DNA from: JAKPUX01 sp964436305
GTDB taxonomy: Bacteria > Zhuqueibacterota > Zhuqueibacteria > Residuimicrobiales > Residuimicrobiaceae
Reading direction: 5' to 3'
Assembly (NCBI GenBank): GCA_964436305.1
Contig: CAYTCI010000006.1
Location: forward strand, 1-64,000
DNA: 64,000 nt
Shown here: positions 53,147 to 62,700 of the stretch, piece by piece
Layout: the number at the start of each line of letters is the position of its first letter
Numbering within the stretch: the first letter of the stretch is position 1
Position numbers and translations under genes: made by a program
Notes under the pieces: model-generated
Told to the model about the DNA's origin: nothing
Database searches by the model: none
Seen by the model: only the letters and a program-made list of their open reading frames with translations

Positions 53147-53983
53147 TTAAAAGACGGGGGGCGTATCGACCGCTTTCCCCTGATCGCCCTCTTTTTTCGG
53201 CTTCTCTTTCTTGCGCACCACCGGTTTTTCCGGTGCCATCTCCACCGGTCCGGTGGCGACGCGCACCTTGTCGCCCACCCTGAACGGCAGCTTGACCATC
53301 CCGACTTTGGCCTCCGAATAATCGGCTTTCACCGCCGTGAGCACCAGCGTGCCGATTACATCCTCGGCCTGGCCGATCACCGTGCCGCCGAGATCGGTAA
53401 CGACATCGCCGAGCCGGACCACGGTGAGTTCCTGGCCGTCAGCGACGCCATGATTGAAGCCGAGGTCGATCAGGATCACCTCGCCCTTGATCCGGATCAA
53501 GGAGCCCTCGACTTGTACCTTCTCGCTCATCTTGGCGACCAGATCGTTGATCGCTTCGGTCAGGCCCTCTTCGCCCCGTTTGCTGGTCGCATTCTGGGCC
53601 AGCTCGAGTGCGCCGGTCTTGACATTGACCAGCCGGGTGTTGATGATATAGTTGTCACCGAGCCGGCTGACACTGCCGATCAGGATCTTCTCGACATTGA
53701 GGATCTTGCCGATCTCGACCGCCTGGCTCATATCGGTCACCCCGGTCATTTGCAGCTTTTGCTCATCGAGGATCCGTAAAATGGCCTGGCGTTCGATTAC
53801 CTTGAAGCGTTGTGAGTTGAAGAGTTCGGTGCTGAGGATATCCGAAACCGCGTCGGCGGTCTCCTGGCTGGCATTTTTGGCTTCCAGCGTGAGTACGGCG
53901 ATGGTGGGTTTGGCTTGCGAGTGCAGCAGAACGGGATGCCAGGCAATACCGAGCAGCAGGAAGAGCGCAAAGGCCTTTTTCAT
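53147..53983 (-). CDS. CsgG-like exported protein with FlgT-type C-terminus
   Basis: The 278-residue protein starts at the ATG at 53983 (GAGGG 5 nt upstream). A signal peptide without a lipobox cysteine is followed by a CsgG/TolB-N-like alpha/beta domain (about 25-160). This domain shows I-A-V-L-T-L-E-A, L-F-N-S-Q-R-F-K-V-I-E-R and a G-S-V-S-R-L-G-D-N-Y strand pair. A second domain (about 165-250) resembles the FlgT C-terminal fold, and the tail is Lys/Glu/Pro-rich. True CsgG is a lipoprotein pore for curli; here there is no lipid anchor and no curli subunit, so an envelope assembly or scaffold role is more likely. Cotranscribed with the barrel gene. Confidence 0.82.
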   Translation of the reverse strand: MKKAFALFLLLGIAWHPVLLHSQAKPTIAVLTLEAKNASQETADAVSDILSTELFNSQRFKVIERQAILRILDEQKLQMTGVTDMSQAVEIGKILNVEKILIGSVSRLGDNYIINTRLVNVKTGALELAQNATSKRGEEGLTEAINDLVAKMSEKVQVEGSLIRIKGEVILIDLGFNHGVADGQELTVVRLGDVVTDLGGTVIGQAEDVIGTLVLTAVKADYSEAKVGMVKLPFRVGDKVRVATGPVEMAPEKPVVRKKEKPKKEGDQGKAVDTPPVF

Positions 53984-54027
53984 ATCTACCCTCGAGGGCA
54001 CGTAAGGAGTGGGATGGTTAATAATTC

Positions 54028-54056
54028 AATGTACTCAGGGACGCCCTATTTGTCAA
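54028..54056 (-). promoter_or_regulatory. Promoter of the CsgG-like/outer-membrane operon
   Basis: Minus-strand TTGACA (54051-54056), a 17-nt spacer, TACATT (54028-54033), about 45 nt before the start at 53983. Strong match for a housekeeping promoter. Confidence 0.65.
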
Positions 54057-54080
54057 GGGCTATTTTTGTCAACAGACGGC

Positions 54081-54662
54081 TCAGTGGCTGTATTCCGCCA
54101 AACGGTCACGGAGGAAAAGGCGGGCGCGATGCAGGTTGGTTTTAACGGCGGCGAGTGAGAGATCGAGCATGTCGGCGATCTCTTTGAGGGAGAATCCTTC
54201 GATATCCTTGAGGACGAAGACCGAGCGGAACTTATCCGGCAGTGCGGCGATCGCCTCCTCCATCGCCTGGCGCAGCTCCTGATTCATCACGGCCTGCAGG
54301 GGATTGTTGCCGACGGAACGGTTAAAGGCCGCAAGAGCCTCCTGGCTGACCTTGCTCTCCGCTTCATCGAGGCCCCCTCCCTCCTTTTTACGGGCGCGCA
54401 GCCGCATCAAGGCAAAATTGGTGGCGATACGGAAGATCCAGGTCGAGAGTGACGAACCGCCCTTGAATTCGGGCAGTGCCTGAATAACCTTGAGGAAGGT
54501 CTCTTGCAGGACGCATTCGGCTTCGACCGGATCGGCCAGCAGGCGCAGGGCGGTATTGTAGACCATGCGCTCGTTTTGTGTTACGATCCGGGTCATCGCC
54601 TCGTGGTCGCCGCTGACCGCCCGGGCCACCAGTACGGTTTCGCTCTCTTGTGCCTGGCTCAT
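54081..54662 (-). CDS. ECF-family RNA polymerase sigma factor
   Basis: The 193-residue protein starts at the ATG at 54662. Sigma region 2 (about 25-95) includes Q-E-T-F-L-K-V and S-T-W-I-F-R-I-A-T-N. Region 4 (about 135-190) has L-P-D-K-F-R-S-V-F-V-L-K-D-I-E-G-F-S-L-K-E-I-A and a helix-turn-helix ending V-K-T-N-L-H-R-A-R. A linker of about 35 residues joins them; there is no extra C-terminal domain. No anti-sigma factor is adjacent. The downstream CsgG-like operon has its own housekeeping-type promoter. Confidence 0.95.
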   Translation of the reverse strand: MSQAQESETVLVARAVSGDHEAMTRIVTQNERMVYNTALRLLADPVEAECVLQETFLKVIQALPEFKGGSSLSTWIFRIATNFALMRLRARKKEGGGLDEAESKVSQEALAAFNRSVGNNPLQAVMNQELRQAMEEAIAALPDKFRSVFVLKDIEGFSLKEIADMLDLSLAAVKTNLHRARLFLRDRLAEYSH

Positions 54663-54713
54663 GGTCTGCTCGTTGGGTTACAAAGGGATTCGCCTTGCGG
54701 CGAAGATGGCTAC

Positions 54714-54742
54714 AACTTAACCATTCTCTGAAAGAGTATCAA
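54714..54742 (-). promoter_or_regulatory. Possible promoter of the ECF sigma gene
   Basis: Minus-strand TTGATA (54737-54742), a 17-nt spacer, TAAGTT (54714-54719). The leader contains a small TTCGCC / GGCGAA hairpin (54689-54704). Confidence 0.45.
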
Positions 54743-54852
54743 GAGATTTGTTGCAGGAAAAGGCCGCCGGGGTGGCGCCCCGACGGCACGGGTGGGAAGA
54801 TGAGGAAGGGATGGCCGCCGCTCGGGTGTGCGGCGCGCGGCGGGCTCCCGGA

Positions 54853-55284
54853 TTAATCCAGGGGCTCCTTGCCGGGGCGGATTTCGAATGCAATCGTCAC
54901 CTCAGCCGACTTGCGCAGCATCGCCGCTACCGAGCAATATTTTTCTTCCGAGAGGGCGATGGCGCGATCGACCGCCTCGGCGGGGATGTTTTCCCCATAT
55001 AAAATAAGCCGGAGATGGATCCGGGTGAAGATCCTCGGATGCTCCTCGGCGCGTTCCGCCTCGGCCTGGACCTCATAGTCCTGGATCGTGACGCGTTTTT
55101 TGGCCAGGATCGAAAGCACATCCATCGAGAGGCAGCCGCCCAGCGCCAGCAGCACCAGTTCCATGGGGCTGGCGCCGGCGTCGTTGCCACCGCCGGCCGT
55201 GCTGGTATCCATGCTCACCCAGTGATTGGAATCCGCCTTGCCGACCAGACTCTGGCCGGTGATCCGTTTGATAACTGCTCGCAT
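54853..55284 (-). CDS. OsmC/Ohr-family peroxidase
   Basis: The 143-residue protein starts at the ATG at 55284 (AGGAGA upstream). Both catalytic cysteines are present: Cys51 in L-G-G-C-L-S-M-D and Cys117 in E-K-Y-C-S-V-A. S-P-M-E-L-V-L-L-A-L-G-G is the family helix. It reduces organic hydroperoxides in the cytoplasm; the YhfA-like subgroup fits best. It lies 30 nt after a TlpA-like thiol-disulfide lipoprotein gene, a redox pairing. Confidence 0.92.
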   Translation of the reverse strand: MRAVIKRITGQSLVGKADSNHWVSMDTSTAGGGNDAGASPMELVLLALGGCLSMDVLSILAKKRVTIQDYEVQAEAERAEEHPRIFTRIHLRLILYGENIPAEAVDRAIALSEEKYCSVAAMLRKSAEVTIAFEIRPGKEPLD

Positions 55285-55314
55285 CGCGCTTCTCCTGTGC
55301 AGCCACAGCCCGGG

Positions 55315-55824
55315 TTAGAGTTTCAGCAGCGCCTTGATATCGCCCTCGAATACCGACTTGTCGCGATACCCGGTGTAGGATTTGTAGATCCGCCCCTGCT
55401 GGTCGATGACAAAGGTTGTGGGAATACCATCAATCGGACCATAGGCGTCAAGGAAGGCTTCGGTCGAATAGGCGTTGGTATAATTGATCTTGTTGGTCTT
55501 GATAAAATCAAGCACCTTTTGCTTGCCTTCGCGCCCGAGAACGACGCCAAGCATTTCAAATCCCCTACTCCGGTATTGCGAATAGAGTTCGATGAAATGG
55601 GGGATCTCCATACGGCACGGCGGGCACCAGGTATCCCAGAAATCTACGATCACCACCTTGCCACGGTAGTCGGCCAGGGTGATCGACTTGCCCTCGGTGC
55701 TCACCAGGCTAAAGGCGGGGGCCTTTTTCAGGGATGCCGCATTTTCCTTCTGCTGGGTACAGCCGGTTTGCACGCCGATGCCCAGCATCAGGGCTGCCAG
55801 GGCCAATACAATCTGCTTTTTCAT
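55315..55824 (-). CDS. TlpA/ResA-like thioredoxin lipoprotein
   Basis: The 169-residue protein starts at the ATG at 55824 behind GGGAGG. The signal peptide ends in a lipobox-like Q-T-G-C (Cys22). A thioredoxin fold follows with the active site W-C-P-P-C (Cys67/Cys70) and the cis-proline loop G-I-P-T-T-F-V. It is a membrane-anchored extracytoplasmic thiol-disulfide reductase, probably serving cytochrome c maturation or envelope protein repair. First gene of a two-gene run with osmC. Confidence 0.93.
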   Translation of the reverse strand: MKKQIVLALAALMLGIGVQTGCTQQKENAASLKKAPAFSLVSTEGKSITLADYRGKVVIVDFWDTWCPPCRMEIPHFIELYSQYRSRGFEMLGVVLGREGKQKVLDFIKTNKINYTNAYSTEAFLDAYGPIDGIPTTFVIDQQGRIYKSYTGYRDKSVFEGDIKALLKL

Positions 55825-55986
55825 TTCGCCTCCCGATATCGGTTCATATTTTTGTGGTCCAGGTTGCCTCCTGCGCGGGGCCATTTGGCCTGGCGCTTTT
55901 TACGCGCCCCGCTGTTCTGTTTAGATGCCGCAAATCCCTGAAAGTTTCATCCCCGGCCGGCATGTGGCGGTTTTCTTACTATTTTC

Positions 55987-56015
55987 TTGATTTTATGGCC
56001 CCGGTTTAATAACTT
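55987..56015 (+). promoter_or_regulatory. Possible promoter of the alpha/alpha-toroid gene
   Basis: TTGATT (55987-55992), a 17-nt spacer, TAACTT (56010-56015), leaving a leader of about 80 nt. The rest of the 275-nt gap holds only short GC-rich inverted repeats near 55875-55912. Confidence 0.4.
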
Positions 56016-56099
56016 TGCACGGTTCATTCATGCTGCAAAAAACAACGGCCGCGATATCGGCGCCACCGCAGGCCGCACGCTCTGAAGAAAGGAATCCTT

Positions 56100-57293
56100 A
56101 TGAGAAGCGTCAGAATCCTGCTGGCAGCAACGGCCCTCCTGCTGCTGGTAACCCGGGAGAGTACCGCGCAATCGACGCCGGTCGTGACCAGCCCGGCCGA
56201 TCGCGAAGAGCTGACCCGGATTCTGCGCGAGATCGGCGATTGGGCCATCCGCGTCGAGCTGCGCTCCGGTGAACTCAAAATCCAGGAGAAACGCCGGACC
56301 TCGATTTTTATCAACAGCAACCTCGCGCGCGTCCTCCTGGCTGGCTATCAGCTGCATGGCGGCGAAGCCTACCGGGAGGAGGCGCTGGCCTGGTTCGATC
56401 GCCTTGTCTCCTTGCAGCAAGTGACCCTCTCCGCGGACGGCGATACAGTGGGCTGGTGGGGCGATTTTTCGCCCTCCGCCAACATCTATCTGGGCGATGC
56501 CGGGACCTCGGCCACGGCGCTGGCCGGTGCCGTCCGCTTTGCCGATGGTACGCGGCGCCAGGCTTACCTGCAGGCCCTGCAGCGCTATGCCGCCTTCGTT
56601 CGCCTCGGCTGCGCCGAAGACCCGCAGGGCCAGGGCCGAGGCGGCTCGCCCGGCTGGGTTATCAAGGAGGGTCAGGATCGTGGCGCCCTCGGCACCGGTT
56701 ACTATAAGGGCAAGCTGGCGATCGCGCCCTACACCATCGCCACCTCCGTGACCGGCTGCGGCTTTTTCTCCGCGCTCTACGCCCTCACCCGCGATCCGGC
56801 CGCCCTCGAAATTGCCGAAGCCGCCGGGAACTGGCTGCTGGGAAAAAGTGCACCCGACGGCCACATGCCCTACACCATCGAGAACCGGATCCATGAGGAG
56901 TGGCCGATCAACACCCTGAGCTACGTCAGCGACGGCCTCATCGGGCTCTACCGCCGGACCCCCCATGAGGCCACACGTTCGGCCATCGCCGGCTCGATCA
57001 ACCGCAACGTCAACTGGCTGCTCAACCAGCAGACCAAACAAGGTCTTTGGGGCAAGCTACGCAGCGAGGACCAGCAGCGCAGTCAGGGCGCCGTCAACCT
57101 GATCGTCCTCTATTACAACACCATCTCTCCCGAACCGATCGTGCAGGCCAGCCTCGAACGCAACTACCGGTTCTTCATTACCCCGGGAAATCTGCAAAAA
57201 TACGGGGTTTTCGATCTCTCGATCAGCACCGGATTCGTCGGCCTGAGCATCGCCGAGATGCTCGAGCCCGGCATCACCTACCGGATGGAGTAG
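56100..57293 (+). CDS. Secreted alpha/alpha-toroid (six-hairpin) protein
   Basis: The 397-residue protein starts at the ATG at 56100 with AAAGGA upstream. A signal peptide (about 1-24) precedes repeated helical hairpins with Trp/Tyr-rich turns, such as T-V-G-W-W-G-D-F-S-P, W-L-L-N-Q-Q-T-K-Q-G-L-W-G and an internal T-G-C-G-F-F. The pattern resembles the (alpha/alpha)6 fold of glycosidases, lyases and epimerases such as D-glucuronyl C5-epimerase, but no family signature is certain. It lies 36 nt before a ROK glucokinase-like gene, so an exported carbohydrate-active enzyme is plausible. Confidence 0.75.
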   Translation: MRSVRILLAATALLLLVTRESTAQSTPVVTSPADREELTRILREIGDWAIRVELRSGELKIQEKRRTSIFINSNLARVLLAGYQLHGGEAYREEALAWFDRLVSLQQVTLSADGDTVGWWGDFSPSANIYLGDAGTSATALAGAVRFADGTRRQAYLQALQRYAAFVRLGCAEDPQGQGRGGSPGWVIKEGQDRGALGTGYYKGKLAIAPYTIATSVTGCGFFSALYALTRDPAALEIAEAAGNWLLGKSAPDGHMPYTIENRIHEEWPINTLSYVSDGLIGLYRRTPHEATRSAIAGSINRNVNWLLNQQTKQGLWGKLRSEDQQRSQGAVNLIVLYYNTISPEPIVQASLERNYRFFITPGNLQKYGVFDLSISTGFVGLSIAEMLEPGITYRME

Positions 57294-57329
57294 CCGGCCG
57301 CAGCGTCAACAACCGTCAGGATGGGATCT

Positions 57330-58301
57330 ATGGGCAAGGAGAAAAGAGAGTTCGTCATCGGTATCGATCTGGGGGGGACCAAGATCTATGCGGCGGTGGT
57401 CGACCGCAAAGGCAAGATTCTTGGCAGCGAGCGCAAAAAAACCAAGGCGGAACTTGGCTTTCAGACGACCGTCGCCCGCATGGCCGTTTGTGCGCAGGCT
57501 GCGGCAACGGCTGCCGGCGTGCCCTGGGAGGCGATCCGGGGTATCGGCGTGGGCTCTCCCGGTCCGCTTGACCTGAAGCAGGGCCTGATCATCGAGACCC
57601 CCAACCTCGCCTGGAAAGAGGCGCCGCTGCGCAAGGAGCTCAAGAAACTGCTGAAAAAGCCGGTTTACGTCGACAACGACTGCAATGTCGGTTTGCTGGG
57701 TGAGTATTCCTTCGGCGCCGCCATGGGGGCGCGGGATGTGGTGGGTTTTTTTGTCGGCACCGGAATCGGCGGCGGCATCATCATCAACGGCAAACTGGTG
57801 CACGGCTTTAACGAAAATGCCGGCGAGCTGGGGCATGTCATTCTCGATCCCGCCGGGCCGCTCTGCGGTTGTGGCAACCGGGGCTGTCTGGAGGCCTTTT
57901 CCAGTCGCACAGCCATCGAACGCGAGATCCGCGCCGCCATCGCAGCCGGCACCCTCTCCACGGTGCTGGAAGGGGCCGAGGCCGGCCCGATCCGCAGCCG
58001 GCGCCTGCTCGAAGCCTACAGGGCGAACGACGCCGCGGTGGTGCCCGCCGTCAACCGCTCGGCCGAATACCTCGGCTATGCCACGGCCGGCATGCTCAAT
58101 ATCTTCAATCCGGAAGTGGTGGTTATCGGGGGCGGGGTTGTCGAGGCCCTCGGGGAGATCTATGTCGATCGCACGCGTGAAACCGCGGTGAAGAACTGTT
58201 TCAAGATCGCCTCCCGCAATGTGCGTATCATTCCCGCCGCGCTCAAGGACGATTCAGGGGTTCTCGGCGCCGCCGTCCTCGCCTGGTCCCACCTCCGCTA
58301 A
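57330..58301 (+). CDS. ROK-family glucokinase-like kinase
   Basis: The 323-residue protein starts at the ATG at 57330; an ATG three codons earlier has no ribosome site. It carries G-I-D-L-G-G-T-K, G-T-G-I-G-G-G and an intact zinc signature C-G-C-G-N-R-G-C-L-E, unlike the ROK kinase at 13118. The catalytic Asp lies in V-D-N-D-C-N. The length and motifs fit bacterial ROK glucokinases, cytoplasmic enzymes phosphorylating glucose or a related hexose. It follows a secreted carbohydrate-active-like protein. Confidence 0.92.
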   Translation: MGKEKREFVIGIDLGGTKIYAAVVDRKGKILGSERKKTKAELGFQTTVARMAVCAQAAATAAGVPWEAIRGIGVGSPGPLDLKQGLIIETPNLAWKEAPLRKELKKLLKKPVYVDNDCNVGLLGEYSFGAAMGARDVVGFFVGTGIGGGIIINGKLVHGFNENAGELGHVILDPAGPLCGCGNRGCLEAFSSRTAIEREIRAAIAAGTLSTVLEGAEAGPIRSRRLLEAYRANDAAVVPAVNRSAEYLGYATAGMLNIFNPEVVVIGGGVVEALGEIYVDRTRETAVKNCFKIASRNVRIIPAALKDDSGVLGAAVLAWSHLR

Positions 58302-58449
58302 ACACCTCCTGCAGGCTTATTCCCTCTGCCAATCTCGGGGCGGCGTGCACTTCGTGCGCTGCCCGGCACCCTTTCCGCATCCGGGACCTTTCGTCGCTAC
58401 TTTTTATATCCCGGTGCATTGACCACGCCCCGGCGTTGCCACATACTTG

Positions 58450-58478
58450 TTGCAGTTGTGGTTTATTTTTAGTATCTT
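58450..58478 (+). promoter_or_regulatory. Possible promoter of the histidine kinase gene
   Basis: TTGCAG (58450-58455), a 17-nt spacer, TATCTT (58473-58478), about 28 nt before the start at 58506. Confidence 0.4.
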
Positions 58479-58505
58479 AGCTTAGAATATGCTGCGAGTG
58501 AATGG

Positions 58506-59696
58506 ATGAATACCAAAGACCAAAAGACCAGGGAATATACCCACAAGCTGAACGAAATCTCCGAAACCCTGCAGGGGCTGGTCTGGAAAATGATCAATGA
58601 ACTGCGCGAATCGGAGCAGCGCTACCGCTATATCGTCGAATTCGCCGCCGACGCCATCATCACCATGTCCAAGGATACCCGCGTCACCTCATGGAACAAG
58701 GGGGCAACCGCCATCTTCGGTTACAGTGAAGAGGAGGCCGTCGGCAAACCGATCGATACCCTGATCGCCAAGAACGGTGTCTCGCAAGAGGCCGCCCGCC
58801 TCTCCTCCCAGGTTCTTGAAGGCATCGTCCTCAAAAGCCTCGAGGCCATGCGCTACACCAAGGAGGGCGAACCCCGCCATGTCCTGATCTCCGCCGCCCC
58901 GATCACCAACGATGACGGCGAGGTTGAGGAGGTTTCGCTCATCTACAAGGATATCACCGAACTCAAGCAGGCACACGAACAGCTGGTACGCACCGAGAAA
59001 CAGGCCACCCTGGGGATCATCGCCGGCAGCATCGGCCACGAATTGAACAACCTCGTCGGCGGCCTCATGTTGCACGCCCGTTTCCTCAAGGAGATGGCCG
59101 GCGAGGATGAACAGGTCCGCGAGATCGCCGACCTCTTCTGTACCAATCTGGAAAAAGTGGCCTTGCACGGCAAGAATCTTCTGTCGCTGAGCCGGCCGAC
59201 CAGGCCCCGCTTTGAGCCGATGGATCTCAACGCCGTGATCAACGAGACCACCGATACCCTGATCCTCACCGGAGTGCTCAAACATTTCAAGGTGGAACGC
59301 CTGTTGTGCCGCGAGAACAGCTATGTCTATGGCGACCGCAACCTGCTCGAACAGCTGATCCGCAACCTCGAGATCAACGCCGCCCACGCCATGCAGTCCG
59401 GCGGACGGCTCACCGTCGAAACCCGCCTGCTTGCGGATCAATCCGCTTGCGAGGTCTCGATCGCCGATACCGGCTGCGGCATCCCGGCGGAGGCGATGGA
59501 AAAGATCTTTCAGCCCTTCTATACCACCAAATCCGAAGGCCAGGGCACCGGGCTCGGATTGCCCATCGTCAAGGATATCGTCGAGAAGCACAACGGGACG
59601 ATCCACATCGAGAGCGAGGTCGGCAAGGGGACCCGGGTCGTCATCACCCTGCCCCTGGCCAACGACATCACCTTCACCCAGGGCCTGAGCATCTGA
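58506..59696 (+). CDS. Soluble PAS-domain sensor histidine kinase
   Basis: The 396-residue kinase starts at the ATG at 58506. An N-terminal coiled coil (about 10-38) leads into one PAS domain (38-155). The dimerisation domain carries phosphoacceptor His178 in G-S-I-G-H-E-L-N-N. The ATPase domain has an N-box variant N-L-E-I-N-A-A-H-A-M, G1 D-T-G-C-G-I-P and G2 G-Q-G-T-G-L-G-L. There is no membrane helix or signal peptide, so it senses an intracellular cue. No response regulator is adjacent, making it an orphan kinase. Confidence 0.93.
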   Translation: MNTKDQKTREYTHKLNEISETLQGLVWKMINELRESEQRYRYIVEFAADAIITMSKDTRVTSWNKGATAIFGYSEEEAVGKPIDTLIAKNGVSQEAARLSSQVLEGIVLKSLEAMRYTKEGEPRHVLISAAPITNDDGEVEEVSLIYKDITELKQAHEQLVRTEKQATLGIIAGSIGHELNNLVGGLMLHARFLKEMAGEDEQVREIADLFCTNLEKVALHGKNLLSLSRPTRPRFEPMDLNAVINETTDTLILTGVLKHFKVERLLCRENSYVYGDRNLLEQLIRNLEINAAHAMQSGGRLTVETRLLADQSACEVSIADTGCGIPAEAMEKIFQPFYTTKSEGQGTGLGLPIVKDIVEKHNGTIHIESEVGKGTRVVITLPLANDITFTQGLSI

Positions 59697-59724
59697 CCCG
59701 ACGTCTCCCGCCGCAACCCTCCCT

Positions 59725-62700
59725 CTATCTCAGCACCACCATCTTGTGGATCGCCATCGCTGCACCGGTGGAGAGCCGCGCCCAGTAGACGCCGGCGGCC
59801 ACCGGCCGTTCCTGACCGTCGCGCGCATCCCAGGGCAGGATGTGCCGGCCCTGCAGGTAGTATCCCTCCGCCAGCGTCCGGACCCGACGCCCCCGCACAT
59901 CCAGCACCTCCAGCCGGATCGCCCCAGACTGCGGCAGCGCAAAGACCACCTCTGTCGCCGGATTGAAGGGATTGGGATAATTTCCCTCCAGCCCGAACTC
60001 CAGCGCCTTGCTCTCCTCCATGCCCGTATCCTTTTGGCCCTTCTCCGGTTTGACCCCATCCGGCGTCTCCGGCACCGTCACCCCCAGTACCGTACAGATC
60101 GCTTTGGCGATCATCCCCTCGGCGGTCGGGCCGGGATGGAGGCCATCCGGCATCAGATCGGTCAGTTCCTGGCCCTGCACATTGGCATAGCTGATGAAAC
60201 GGCCGTACAAGTCCACCAGTGCTACCGCTTCGGCGACGGCGATCTCGCGCAAGGCGGCGTTGTAGCGGCTTTGCACGGTATTGAGACCAAAGGGATCGTC
60301 GGGATTAAACGGAGAACCGGCGAGTGGAAGGCCATAACGCGCCATGGTGCTGTCGCCCCACGCGAGTGGCGGCGCGGTCATCAGCAGCGGACGGATCCCG
60401 AGCGCCTTGAGCTGCCGCACCATGGCACTCAGGTTGGCGATGAAACGCTCCAGCGGCACACGCGGCGTCAACACCGGCGGCGTCTGTCCGGGTTCCACCC
60501 GGCTGTCCTCGCCGCCAAACTGGAGAAGCACCAGATCGGCATGGTGCGCGAGCACCTCCTCCTGCAAGCGCTGCAGTGCGGTATCGCTGGTCGCGCCCGC
60601 CCTGCCGAGATTGAGCACGACCGCGGCCACCCCCGCCCGCTGCAGATCCGCAGCGAGCCGGCCGGTGTAGCCGGGCAAAGTATCTCCGCCCGATCTTTGC
60701 GGCGCCAGGGTGCCATCACCTAAGACGACAATCCGGCAGGGCTGCAACGGCAGCGGAGTAAATTGTTGTTCGAGTTCCTCCGGCTTGAAGCGGGTACTGA
60801 CGATATAGGGCTGCTCGTCCGTGATCCAGTGACCGTAGGTGGTGACCACGATCATCCCCGAGGGGAGCCGCTCCACACCGGGATAGGCGGTGTCACCCGA
60901 ATAGGTATTGTCCTTGAGGCGGATGCGATACTGCCCCTCGCGGCCCTGGACGATATCGTCGTAGCTCCCGAGCCAGCCCACCCAGTCTCCCCAGGTCGGG
61001 CTGCCCTTGGCCATGTCGCGGAAAGAGATGAAGAGCCGGCCATCTTTGGTATATTGTGCGGTATGACGGTCGCCGGTGAGGGCGGCCGGCAGTTCGATCA
61101 TCGGCGACCAGCTCTCGCCCTCGTCATTGCTGGTGATGTAGAACGAATTGTAGACGCGGCTGTTCTCGCGCAGCAGGACCAGCAGCTGTTGGCCGTCCGG
61201 TGAGCGCACGATGCCCGGCTCGCAGGGATCCGCCCAGTCGCACTCGATAATAGCTTCGGGATAGCTCCAGGTCAGACCGCCGTCCGGCGAGAGGGTCTTG
61301 TAGACCGTGAAGGTATCCCCGGCCTTGCCATTGCTGGTGAAGAAGCGCCCATCGTCGTGGAAGAGCGCCATATAGCGACTGTCCTTGAGGCGGATGGCCC
61401 CGCCCATGACGACGATCCCGCCCCAATCGCCCACCACCTCGAGTTCACTCCAGGTGGCGCCGTTATCCGCCGACCAGGCACGCCGCGCCGGATAGAGCCC
61501 CGAGAAGAGGATCAGCCGCTCGACCCCCTGCGGATCGGTCATGCGGAAAATCGTCGGCACCTCCCTGGAGGTCGCCCAGCTCGCGGGCGTCGGCAGGGCG
61601 CGGCTCCAGGTGACGCCGCCGTCGAAGCTGCGTTTGTAGACGATCGCGCCGCTGCCATGCCCTTTGGGATAGACTGCCAGCATCGTCGTGCTGTCGGCGA
61701 GGAGGGTAGTGGTGACATGACCAAGGTACTGCCCGGGCTGGCGGTCGACCACCACCTGGCGGTCGGGCTGGTCGAGGTCCCGCAGCGGAATGGTGTAGCT
61801 TTCCGGCTGGAGGTGTCGGGTATCGTTCTCATAAATCCGCACCGGCAGGTCGGCGAGCGGGGTGTGATCGAAGAGCGGATCCGCGCTGGTCACGCGGTGG
61901 CGGATGATGGCATGCTTGATAAGATCGCGATCGCTGTTGTCGACGGCCGACACCCTAATCTGGAGTGGCGCCCCGGCCTCCGCCGGCGTCATCGAGACCA
62001 GGACGGGCGAGACGGCGCTCCCGTTGACGCGCAGCCGGCGGGGATCGAAGTGCAGGGCAATCTGGACCAGCTGTTCAGGCAGCAGGCCGAACTCGATCAT
62101 ATAGGTGTCACTCGTGGCGCCCTCTTCCCGGACCTCGGTGGTACCGCCGCTCTCGACCCGGCGCACCACCTCGTCGTTATCGGTGATGAACACCGTCAGA
62201 TTTTCCTCGAGACCGTCGAAAAGGGAATCGTTGCTGCGGCTCTGGCAGTGAACGATCGAGCTATGCAGCCATTCTTTCAGGGTGTCGTCGACGGCCGTCA
62301 CGATGACCTGGCGTGGCACCTGCCAATCGGCCGGGGTTAGGGTGAGGCTGAGCGGACGGCCGGGACCGGCGCCGCAATCGATCTCCTCGGCGCGGGTCGC
62401 GCCAAAGCCCGGCGTCAGGATGAGCGTCACCGGCGCCGCCGGCGCCCGCGTCAGGACGAGGGTGAAACCGTCGCTGCCCGACCCCTTTTCGCTCACCTGA
62501 GTGACCGGGCCGCTTTCGTCGAGGCGCAGCAGGGAGGGCGCCGGCGCGTACGGCCCGGAGGGGTCCCAGCGGATGTAATCGATTTCGGCCGAGCCGGCCA
62601 CGCGCCCGCTCAGGGAACCTACCAGGAGAAAACTGGACTGGTTGACCATATAGTAGGGAAAGCTGGCCGAGCCGAGATAGCGGCCGTCCCGCCAGGCATG

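Noticed and set aside
55873..55915. GC-rich inverted repeats that could fold into a three-way junction
   Set aside because: Short stems (4-6 bp) with overlapping alternatives, no T-tract and no clear relation to either gene start.
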